Origin: Candidatus Zambryskiibacteriota bacterium
Lineage (GTDB): Bacteria; Patescibacteriota; Minisyncoccia; Phycocordibacterales; DATDWN01
Length of the DNA: 34,868 bases
NCBI GenBank assembly: GCA_026394775.1
Contig: JAPLZY010000018.1
Span: 1 to 34,868 of the forward strand
Reading direction: 5' to 3'
The translations under genes and the position numbers were made by a program. Shown piece after piece: positions 27,885-34,868 of this stretch; the stretch's first letter is position 1; each line of letters begins with the position of its first letter. The notes under the pieces were generated by a model. It was not told the origin of the DNA. It was given only the letters and a program-made list of their open reading frames with translations, and ran no database searches.

Positions 27885-29078
27885 ATGAAAGACAAAGAAA
27901 TCTCACGACTTTTAGGGCTTGAAAAAGCTCGGCAGAAAAAAGTAATCAATCTCATTGCGTCTGAAAATTATGTTTCTTCAGATGTGCGGTTTACGTTGGC
28001 TTCTGAGTTTGTAAACAAGTATGCAGAAGGCTATCCCGGTAAAAGATACTATGGAGGTAATGAATATGTAGATGAACTTGAAACACTCTGCATGAACCGA
28101 GCACGAAGTGTGTTTGGACTATCAGAAAGCGAATGGGGAGTAAATGTACAGGCACTCTCAGGTTCGCCTGCAAACGTGGCAGTGTATACCGCGCTTGTGC
28201 CGTATAGAGAAAAGATAATGGGGCTTTCTCTGGATCATGGTGGACATCTTACTCATGGACACGCTGTCTCTGTAACGGGAAAGTGGTGGAAGCAAATACC
28301 TTTTTTCGTAGACCTAGTCACAGAGAGACTTCATTATGAGGCTATCAGGCAGATCGCTCTGAAAGAAAAACCGGCGTTGATAGTGGTTGGTTTTACTGCA
28401 TACTCTCGGGTTGTCGATTGGAAAAAAATACGTGAAATTGCAACAGAAGTCGGAGCTCTGATGCATGTCGACATGTCGCATCTAGCAGGGCTCGTAGCAG
28501 GCGGTGTGTATCCGAGTCCTTTTGCATATGCTGATACGGTTATGACAACCACCCACAAGACTCTCCGAGGTCCTCGCAGCGCCCTTATCTTTTCACGAAA
28601 AGATGAAAGAAAATTAAATGAAAAAATAGATAAAGCAGTGTTCCCAGGGCTTCAAGGTGGTCCGCATATAAACCAGATCGCAGCTGTGGCTGTGGCCCTC
28701 CAGGAGGCCCTGGAGCCTTTTTTTAAATCGTATGCTAAACAAGTGATCCGTAATGCAGAAATACTTGCAAAAGAGCTCTCTTCTCTCGGGTGGCGTATCG
28801 TATCGGGAGGCACGGACAGTCATCTTTTTTTGTTGGATACCTGGCGTGAAGGTAAAGGTATTTCTGGTGGAGAGGCAAGTGATGTGCTCGAAAAAGCGGG
28901 GATTATTGTAAACAAAAACACTATACCGGGGGATACCCGAAGTCCGAAAGATCCGTCGGGAATACGAATAGGGGCTGCGGCGGAAACGACTCGGGGAAAA
29001 AAAGAGAAAGATATGAAGATAATTGCTCGAAAGATAGATGAGGCGCTGAAGAAGGCTATGGCAAGCAAAAACGCTTAG
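27885..29078 (+). CDS. glyA: Serine hydroxymethyltransferase
   Basis: INLIASENYVS ... EGYPGKRYYGG ... TTTHKTLRGPRSALI. Confidence 0.97.
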   Translation: MKDKEISRLLGLEKARQKKVINLIASENYVSSDVRFTLASEFVNKYAEGYPGKRYYGGNEYVDELETLCMNRARSVFGLSESEWGVNVQALSGSPANVAVYTALVPYREKIMGLSLDHGGHLTHGHAVSVTGKWWKQIPFFVDLVTERLHYEAIRQIALKEKPALIVVGFTAYSRVVDWKKIREIATEVGALMHVDMSHLAGLVAGGVYPSPFAYADTVMTTTHKTLRGPRSALIFSRKDERKLNEKIDKAVFPGLQGGPHINQIAAVAVALQEALEPFFKSYAKQVIRNAEILAKELSSLGWRIVSGGTDSHLFLLDTWREGKGISGGEASDVLEKAGIIVNKNTIPGDTRSPKDPSGIRIGAAAETTRGKKEKDMKIIARKIDEALKKAMASKNA

Positions 29079-29128
29079 GATTTGCCTTTTTTGCCCTTTT
29101 TATGCTACCATAGGGGCTACTTAAATAT

Positions 29129-29284
29129 ATGTCACAAGATCGATTAATCCCACTTCGAAATAAAGAGACCGACGAGGTATACTGGACTTCTAAAAACAAG
29201 AAGCTTGTAGAACGCAAAATCGAGCTCAAGAAATACAGTAAAAAGCTTCGGAAACGAATAACTTTCAAAGAGACTAAGAAATAA
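29129..29284 (+). CDS. rpmG: Ribosomal protein L33-like
   Basis: MSQDRLIPLRNKETDEVYWTSKNKKLVERKIELKKYSKKLRKRITFKETKK; absent from ORF track. Confidence 0.8.
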   Translation: MSQDRLIPLRNKETDEVYWTSKNKKLVERKIELKKYSKKLRKRITFKETKK

Positions 29285-29295
29285 TTTCTAACAAA

Positions 29296-29321
29296 AATTC
29301 GCCAAAAGGGCGTTTTTTTGT
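29296..29321 (+). terminator. Rho-independent terminator
   Basis: cgcc aaaa gggcg then T7. Confidence 0.7.
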
Positions 29322-29337
29322 TACTCTATTTATTATC

Positions 29338-29408
29338 GGGTGGTTAGTTAAGTGGTATAACAGCGCACTCCAAACGCGCTATTGGGGGTTCGATTCCTCC
29401 ACCGCCCG
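29338..29408 (+). tRNA. tRNA-Trp(CCA)
   Basis: gggtggt/accgccc acceptor, CTCCAAA loop, discriminator G. Confidence 0.9.
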
Positions 29409-29410
29409 CA

Positions 29411-29561
29411 GTAAGGTGAGTAAAAGCCTGTTAGGCTTTTACATGAGGAATCGAAAGACGGAGCGGGCACCTAGTCAGCAGACTAGGTCGCGAGTCCGGG
29501 TAGGGAAAATTTTTGAGTGTCGACGAAAAAATTATTCCTTACCGATTCTTCCATCTCCCCC
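29411..29561 (+). repeat. tRNA-linked inverted/direct repeat element, locus B
   Basis: 10-bp hairpin 29420-29442, RC of T-arm gaggaatcga 29445-29454, core shared with locus A, degenerate direct copy 29544-29561. Confidence 0.75.
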
Positions 29562-29580
29562 AAATAACATGTAAACCAAC

Positions 29581-29949
29581 ATGGAATCTAAATCAGCAAA
29601 AAGAGATAACGAACCGCTCTGGGAATATTGTAAAAATGAAGCGGTCATGAAAATGGGTAAATTTTCGGCCCGTGCTATGCAGTATGCGGTAAAAATATAT
29701 AAGGAACGTGGTGGCGGATATATAGGAGAAAAGTCTTCCAAAAATAGTCTCGTAAAATGGACAAAAGAAGATTGGGGATATACAGGTAAGCCTGGAGAAA
29801 GTCGTTATTTACCTAAAAAAGCACGAGGACATTTAACTGTTGGTGAAAAGATTGCGACAAATCGAGCAAAAAATAAAGGAACAAAAGAGGGTAAACAGTG
29901 GGTCAAACAGCCAGAACGTATTGCAAAAAAGACAGCTAAAGACAGCTAA
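29581..29949 (+). CDS. DUF5872-like hypothetical protein
   Basis: WEYCKNEAVMKMGKFSARAMQYAVKIYKERGGGYIG...; resemblance from memory. Confidence 0.55.
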   Translation: MESKSAKRDNEPLWEYCKNEAVMKMGKFSARAMQYAVKIYKERGGGYIGEKSSKNSLVKWTKEDWGYTGKPGESRYLPKKARGHLTVGEKIATNRAKNKGTKEGKQWVKQPERIAKKTAKDS

Positions 29950-30017
29950 AGATAGGTTGAAGTAATAAATTAAAAAACAAATCCGCCTCCCTCGGATTGT
30001 TTCCGTGGTGGCGGGGG

Positions 30018-30125
30018 TTAGGTTAGCTCTTCTTTCTTGGCTTTTTCATCACAGAACTCACAAGTGTGTTCTGTGGTAACGACAAAGCCTTGTCCGCACT
30101 CTTTACATACTTCTGGGTAGGGCAT
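30018..30125 (-). CDS. Small zinc-ribbon-like protein (35 aa)
   Basis: MPYPEVCKECGQGFVVTTEHTCEFCDEKAKKEELT, CxxC...CxxC; absent from ORF track. Confidence 0.55.
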   Translation of the reverse strand: MPYPEVCKECGQGFVVTTEHTCEFCDEKAKKEELT

Positions 30126-30171
30126 CTAAATACAATTTAAACACATATATATACTTTAATACAAGTCATGA

Positions 30172-31434
30172 CTAGACCAGTATCTTCTCCATTTTCAGCC
30201 CTCGGGATCCTTTTAAAAGAAATGTAAAACCTGAAAAATTTTGCTGGTCAAACCAGATTTTCGCTTCATCGCTCGTTTCAAACCATTTAAAATCACCGGA
30301 GATATCAGCTAGTGCTTTTTTAAAAAAAATGCCGATGAATATGCGAGTCGTAAGGGGAGCGCTGAGTACATATTCAACTATTTTTTTATGCTCGTCGTCC
30401 GCATACTCTCCAAGCTCTAGCATGTCGCCCAGAATAACTCCTTTTTGAGAAGCTGCAGAAGTTAGAAAACTATCAAGAGAAAGCTTCATACTTGTCGGGT
30501 TTGCGTTGTAGCAATCGACAATGAAATCAATATTATCTTTTTGAATAAATTGTGAGCGTCGTGAACTTGGAGCGTAGTTGCATACTGCATCGAGTGCATC
30601 TTCTTTCTTCACACCAAAATACTGTCCGATCGATACGGCCAGTTCGACATTTTCTAGGTTGTAGTTTCCGATCATTTGAGTGGTGTATTTTTTGTCGTCA
30701 TACGAAAAAGAAAGGAATGTTCCTGGCACAGTGGCAAGAGTATATTCAGGGTACAAAATTCGTTCAATTCCTGTAGAGTCTTCAATCAAGTCAGGATGAT
30801 TTTTGTGCACAAAAGTCTTTGCATTATTTTCCTTTGCCCAGTCGTAAATCTCTTTGTTGGCAAGTCGACTTCCGAGAGGTGAGCCAAAGCCTTCGAGGTG
30901 GTCCATGCCGTTGTTGGTCACCACTACATGAGTTGGGTTTAATATTTCTAAAAGATCGAGGTGTTCTTTCGGATGGTTTGCTCCTATTTCAAAAATTCCT
31001 ATTTCTGTATCTTGAGGCATTGAAAAAAGAGTGAGAGGTACGCCAATATGGTTATTGAGACTTCCTTCTGTGGCGTGCACTTTGTACTTACTTTTAAGCG
31101 CTTCTTTGAGTAGTTCTTTACTTGTGGTTTTTCCGTTTGATCCACCGAGTGCTATAAGAGGAATATTAAAAAGTGCACGATATGCAGTCGAAGCTTTCTG
31201 TAGGGCCGTAAGTACACTGTCCACTACATATACATGTTCGCCCGCTTTGCTTTTGTTTTCTGTAACCACTGCAACAGCACCTTTCGCTAAGGCATCCTCG
31301 ATAAAAGCGCTCCCATCAAAGTTCTCACCAGTTAATGCAAAATAGACAGATCCTGCAACATCTTTGCGAGTGTCTGTTGAGATACTGTAATTATTTCCCT
31401 CAAGTTCTTTGAGTATAATGTCTATAGTATTCAT
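30172..31434 (-). CDS. murF: UDP-N-acetylmuramoyl-tripeptide--D-alanyl-D-alanine ligase
   Basis: STDTRKDVAGSVYFALTGENFDGSAF ... GGSNGKTTSKELL ... CYNANPTSMKLSL. Confidence 0.9.
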   Translation of the reverse strand: MNTIDIILKELEGNNYSISTDTRKDVAGSVYFALTGENFDGSAFIEDALAKGAVAVVTENKSKAGEHVYVVDSVLTALQKASTAYRALFNIPLIALGGSNGKTTSKELLKEALKSKYKVHATEGSLNNHIGVPLTLFSMPQDTEIGIFEIGANHPKEHLDLLEILNPTHVVVTNNGMDHLEGFGSPLGSRLANKEIYDWAKENNAKTFVHKNHPDLIEDSTGIERILYPEYTLATVPGTFLSFSYDDKKYTTQMIGNYNLENVELAVSIGQYFGVKKEDALDAVCNYAPSSRRSQFIQKDNIDFIVDCYNANPTSMKLSLDSFLTSAASQKGVILGDMLELGEYADDEHKKIVEYVLSAPLTTRIFIGIFFKKALADISGDFKWFETSDEAKIWFDQQNFSGFTFLLKGSRGLKMEKILV

Positions 31435-32111
31435 AAGGTATTTTTTTCAGCAGCAGCTTTATCCTCAAAAGAGTTTATTGGAAGCCATTTTTGCATCACT
31501 ACCGCTGTAATAGGAAAAATGTCTTTTTGTGCGAGTAGTGTTTGGGGTAAACCGTATTCTCCGTCGCGAAGCTGTACCGCAGGAGCATCAAAGATGTGCG
31601 TATCCACTACATATGAGCCTGTTGCAACAAATGACCCGTTTACTTTTTCGATGTCATTTTGAGGATAAAAACCTTCGATATTTCCCATAGGGTCAATATG
31701 AATACTGTGATACCCAGGCATGAGCCTTTTTTGTAGACCGAAAGCTCTAGAATGAACGAGATGTATTTCTAGTTCTTTTTTATCATAAATATCATCGCCA
31801 TTGAGTACAAGAAATTTCTCTCCCGGATAAAGCAGGTCTTTGGCTGAGAGTAATGCACCAAAAGTGCCACGCATGCTTATTTGATCAACATAAGAAACTT
31901 TTCTGTTCTGAAAAAAATCTCCCACATGTGCTTTGATTTTCTCTTTGAGATGTTCTACAACAATAATCACTTCATCGATTTCATCGGGAAGGGAAGTAAA
32001 AAGACGGTCTATGATCGGTAGGTTGTTGATGGGAATAAGTGGTTTGGGGATAGTGTGGGTCAGTGGCTGCAGACGATTACCTTTTCCACCGGCAAGTATA
32101 ATAGCTTTCAT
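31431..32111 (-). CDS. Sugar-1-phosphate nucleotidyltransferase
   Basis: MKAIILAGGKGNRLQPLTHTIPKPLIPI. Confidence 0.92.
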   Translation of the reverse strand: MKAIILAGGKGNRLQPLTHTIPKPLIPINNLPIIDRLFTSLPDEIDEVIIVVEHLKEKIKAHVGDFFQNRKVSYVDQISMRGTFGALLSAKDLLYPGEKFLVLNGDDIYDKKELEIHLVHSRAFGLQKRLMPGYHSIHIDPMGNIEGFYPQNDIEKVNGSFVATGSYVVDTHIFDAPAVQLRDGEYGLPQTLLAQKDIFPITAVVMQKWLPINSFEDKAAAEKNTL

Positions 32112-32174
32112 CTCCTTATCGTATTTGTTTCTTGTATTTTTGGCAAGGAAAAAGGGAGCTCTGACGAGCTCCCG

Positions 32175-32651
32175 CTAGATTGTAAGAACACCAAGAGCTC
32201 CTGCGTCAAATACAATGGGTTCGTAAAGGTATCTCTCAACTACCGGTGTATCTAAGCCCTGCAAGCACATCATGTGCATGATAATCATACGCAGATATCC
32301 GGTTCCAAATTTATCTTTTTTGTGAAGGCAGAAGATTTCTTCAAAGCTCATAAATCGAGCATCAGATATCTCGCCAGGTAGATTTATCGCCAAGTTACCT
32401 TTAAAATTAAAGGTCTTATAGAGGTTGACTGATTCTTTGTTTCTCCTGGTACATATAGCGATCAGAGTTAACTGATTTTTATCTAGCTCAAGATCTGTTT
32501 CTTCTCTTGTCTCGCGTATAACTGCGTCAACAGGTTCTTCCTCTGCCTCAATCCCACCTCCAGGAAGTCCCCAGAGTCTTGATCCATAGTTGTGAAGTAC
32601 AACTAGTGTGTTTTCGTAAGGATCTTGAATAACTGCGTTTGCTCCATTCAT
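32175..32651 (-). CDS. NUDIX hydrolase
   Basis: GGGIEAEEEPVDAVIRETREETDL, Nudix box. Confidence 0.9.
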   Translation of the reverse strand: MNGANAVIQDPYENTLVVLHNYGSRLWGLPGGGIEAEEEPVDAVIRETREETDLELDKNQLTLIAICTRRNKESVNLYKTFNFKGNLAINLPGEISDARFMSFEEIFCLHKKDKFGTGYLRMIIMHMMCLQGLDTPVVERYLYEPIVFDAGALGVLTI

Positions 32652-32693
32652 TGCACTCTCCTTATTTCACCTTAGCATATGTCATAAAGAGAA

Positions 32694-33653
32694 TCAAAAT
32701 AGTTTTTGTTTCAGGTGTTTTTTTATTGTTGCTTTCTTTTCCCCATCAAACCATTCAATCCTCTTATCTCTTTTAAACCACTGCATCTGCCGGCGGGCGT
32801 ACTGTACGTTTCCAAGTTCTATTTGTTCAGCCAATTCTTTTTTAGAAATCTTCTTTTGTAAATACAAAGCGAGGTATCGATATTCGAGCCCGAGTGCTTC
32901 CATGCGTTTGTATGAGAGGCCGCTTGCGTGCAGTCTTTGTGCTTCTGCAAGCATTCCTTTTTTCATACGTGAGAGGAGGCGGGCGTGTATTTTTTCTCGC
33001 AATATTTCAGGTAGTAAAGTAAGTCCGATTTGAATAAATTCATATTGGCTTTTCACTTTTTTTACTTTTGGTACGGTACCAAGTGTTTGAGCAATCTCAA
33101 TAGCACGGATCAGTCGAACTGGATTTTTCGCATCAATATTTTTTGCACGTTTTGGATCGAGTTTTTTAAGCATTAGGAAAAGCTCGTCGGTACTTTTCAA
33201 AGAAAGCTTTTTTCGTAGTTTCAGGTCTGCAGGGACGTCAGGTAAGGTAATGTTGTCGACGATAGATTGAATGTAAAAACCAGTTCCTCCACAAATGATA
33301 GGAAGTTTTCCTCGAGAGAGTATGTCTTTGATTGCAGCTTCAGTATACTTTTTCCAGAGCTCAACACTAAAGACTTTTTTAGGATTCATCACGTCGAGCA
33401 GATGATGAGGAACACCCCGCATTTCTTTTTTTGTAATTTTCCCTGTACCAATATCAAGTCCTGTGTAGACTTGTCGTGAATCAGCAGAAATAACCTCGCC
33501 TAAAACAGGCGATTTTGAAGTAGATTCGCCTGTTCGGCCGAACGTGGGAATACCACGTTTTAGGCCCGTTATGCTGAGAGCTATTTCAACTGCTAGATCG
33601 GACTTACCGACTGCAGTGGGACCGAGGATCACTAAAACTTTTGGTTTAGACAT
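32694..33653 (-). CDS. miaA: tRNA dimethylallyltransferase with palindromic insert
   Basis: VILGPTAVGKSDLAVEIA ... ISADSRQVYTGLDIGTGK ... GGTGFYIQS. Confidence 0.94.
   Translation of the reverse strand: MSKPKVLVILGPTAVGKSDLAVEIALSITGLKRGIPTFGRTGESTSKSPVLGEVISADSRQVYTGLDIGTGKITKKEMRGVPHHLLDVMNPKKVFSVELWKKYTEAAIKDILSRGKLPIICGGTGFYIQSIVDNITLPDVPADLKLRKKLSLKSTDELFLMLKKLDPKRAKNIDAKNPVRLIRAIEIAQTLGTVPKVKKVKSQYEFIQIGLTLLPEILREKIHARLLSRMKKGMLAEAQRLHASGLSYKRMEALGLEYRYLALYLQKKISKKELAEQIELGNVQYARRQMQWFKRDKRIEWFDGEKKATIKKHLKQKLF
33498..33565 (-). repeat. In-frame palindromic coding insert in miaA
   Basis: gcctaaaac ... gttttaggc termini with inner hairpins aacaggcga/tcgcctgtt and aacgtgg/ccacgtt around cggccg. 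Confidence 0.8.
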
Positions 33654-33860
33654 TTGAGTGTAAAAAAACCATTCATGTGCAGGGTCCGGTGAGGCGTTCG
33701 CGTGTCACTACTTGCCACCCTGCACATAAACGGCTAGCGATCCGTTTGTTTCAAGGCATGCCATCCCTGACGGAAGTCAATTAACGAGTGTTTATCGACA
33801 TGTGCCCATATTAGTCCAAAATTGATTTTTTGTCTAAATTACAGTATTGTTTTGTGTATT

Positions 33861-33942
33861 GCCGAGGTGATGAAATTGGTAACCATGCAGCACTCAAAAT
33901 GCTGTGTCGCAAGACTTGAGGGTTCGAGTCCCTCCCTCGGCA
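33861..33942 (+). tRNA. tRNA-Leu(CAA)
   Basis: gccgagg/cctcggc acceptor, CTCAAAA loop, long variable arm. Confidence 0.93.
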
Positions 33943-34157
33943 CAAATTAAAAGATCCCTTCGGGGATTTTTTTATTTGTGCTGAGGAGCAATGCAAAGCA
34001 TTGCGTGAGGGACTCGAACGGATTATCGGTTTACGAGCACAGCAGTGCTTGTCGATAATCCGGTGACCAGAAATTTTTAATTCGACGGAATTGAAAATTT
34101 CGAGGTCGAGACTCCCTCCCTCGGCACAAATTAAAAGATCCCTTCGGGGATTTTTTT
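33943..34157 (+). repeat. tRNA-linked inverted/direct repeat element, locus C
   Basis: Terminator, RC acceptor atttgtgctgagg, hairpin gcaatgc aaa gcattgc, RC T-arm gagggactcgaac, core hairpins, 45-bp direct repeat 33929-33973 = 34113-34157. Confidence 0.9.
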
Positions 34158-34190
34158 CGTGTAAGGAAGTGGTGGTATAATTAAACGATA

Positions 34191-34730
34191 ATGCAAAGAA
34201 TTGTCAGTACTGACAAAAAACTCCGTGCGTATATTATAGGCCTCGCTTTAGATAACGGTAATCTTTCCAATTCTAATGGAAGAGCAGTAAGGTTAAGAAT
34301 TACGTGTGATAAAAAATATCCTGAGCTTTATCTTCATGTTCAGGAGTCATTAAAAAAACTTCTACCTAACAATATTGTTTCCTTAGTGGATCGTCCTAAT
34401 GAGGGGTGTCTTGATGTAAGTTGTTACTCCAATTCGCTAGAAGATATCTTAGGTTGGAAAGCAAAGGGTGGTTCAAAGTACAATCAGGATGTAAAAATTC
34501 CCAACTGGATTCTGGAAGATCAAGATTTTACTAAAGAATGTTTAAGAGGATTGGTTCAAACAGACGGGTGTATATACACAGATAGGGGATATTTAATGGT
34601 AAATATTACAAGTTCAATTACTCCTCTTGCAGAAAATATTATCACTGCAATTAAAAAACATTGGTTATAAACCTACTGTATGTAAGATACAAGAAAGAGA
34701 AAAAGAAAGACATGCCATTCGAATTTCTAA
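34191..34730 (+). pseudogene. LAGLIDADG homing endonuclease-like gene, frameshifted and truncated by an IS
   Basis: AYIIGLALDNGNLS and CLRGLVQTDGCIY; ORF ends 34670 but +1 frame continues KNIGYKPTVCKIQEREKERHAIRISK up to IS end at 34731. Confidence 0.7.
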
Positions 34731-34868
34731 GAGCCTGTTCACAATCTTTTTGATATAATACCCAGCATACTAGCCCTTTAATATATGAGGTATGCGAAAA
34801 ACATATCCGAGTGATATCACTCGGGAGCAATTTGAAACAATACGACCGATACTGGAATTAGTCAGGAA
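34731..34868 (+). mobile_element. IS5-family insertion sequence, left end; transposase start at 34792 (partial)
   Basis: MRKTYPSDITREQFETIRPILELVR at 34792; left end gagcctgttcacaatctttttg preceded by ctaa. Confidence 0.75.

Noticed and set aside
1-34868. CRISPR array
   Set aside because: No regularly spaced direct repeats seen; repeats present are the tRNA-linked, leader and palindromic types described.

Overview
The window looks like a Patescibacteria/CPR (Parcubacteria-like) chromosome segment. This is inferred from gene content and was not tested. Housekeeping genes include pth, rpsA-like, gyrA, rbfA, infB, a cysteine desulfurase, clpB, glyA, rpmG, murF and miaA. There is a tandem run of six small VirB2/TrbC-like two-TM proteins, seven tRNA genes, two LAGLIDADG homing-endonuclease-like genes next to tRNA-Leu genes, and transposase fragments at both window ends (IS30-like and IS5-like). 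The signals I consider most novel are: (1) three tRNA genes (Tyr, Trp, Leu-CAA) that are each followed by an inverted copy of their own 3' part, a shared structured core (AGCA-loop hairpin plus A/T-rich hairpin with a CGACG loop), and then a second direct copy of the tRNA 3' part; (2) three in-frame palindromic coding inserts with related termini (SCTAAA...TTTAGS) in miaA, infB and a cysteine desulfurase gene; (3) a ~105-bp structured leader present twice in inverted orientation, just upstream of infB and of a degenerate HtrA-like gene; (4) two neighbouring accessory ORFs that are almost strings of perfect hairpins; (5) a ~415-nt orphan structured RNA with a good promoter and terminator. All calls were made by reading; no database search or folding software was run.
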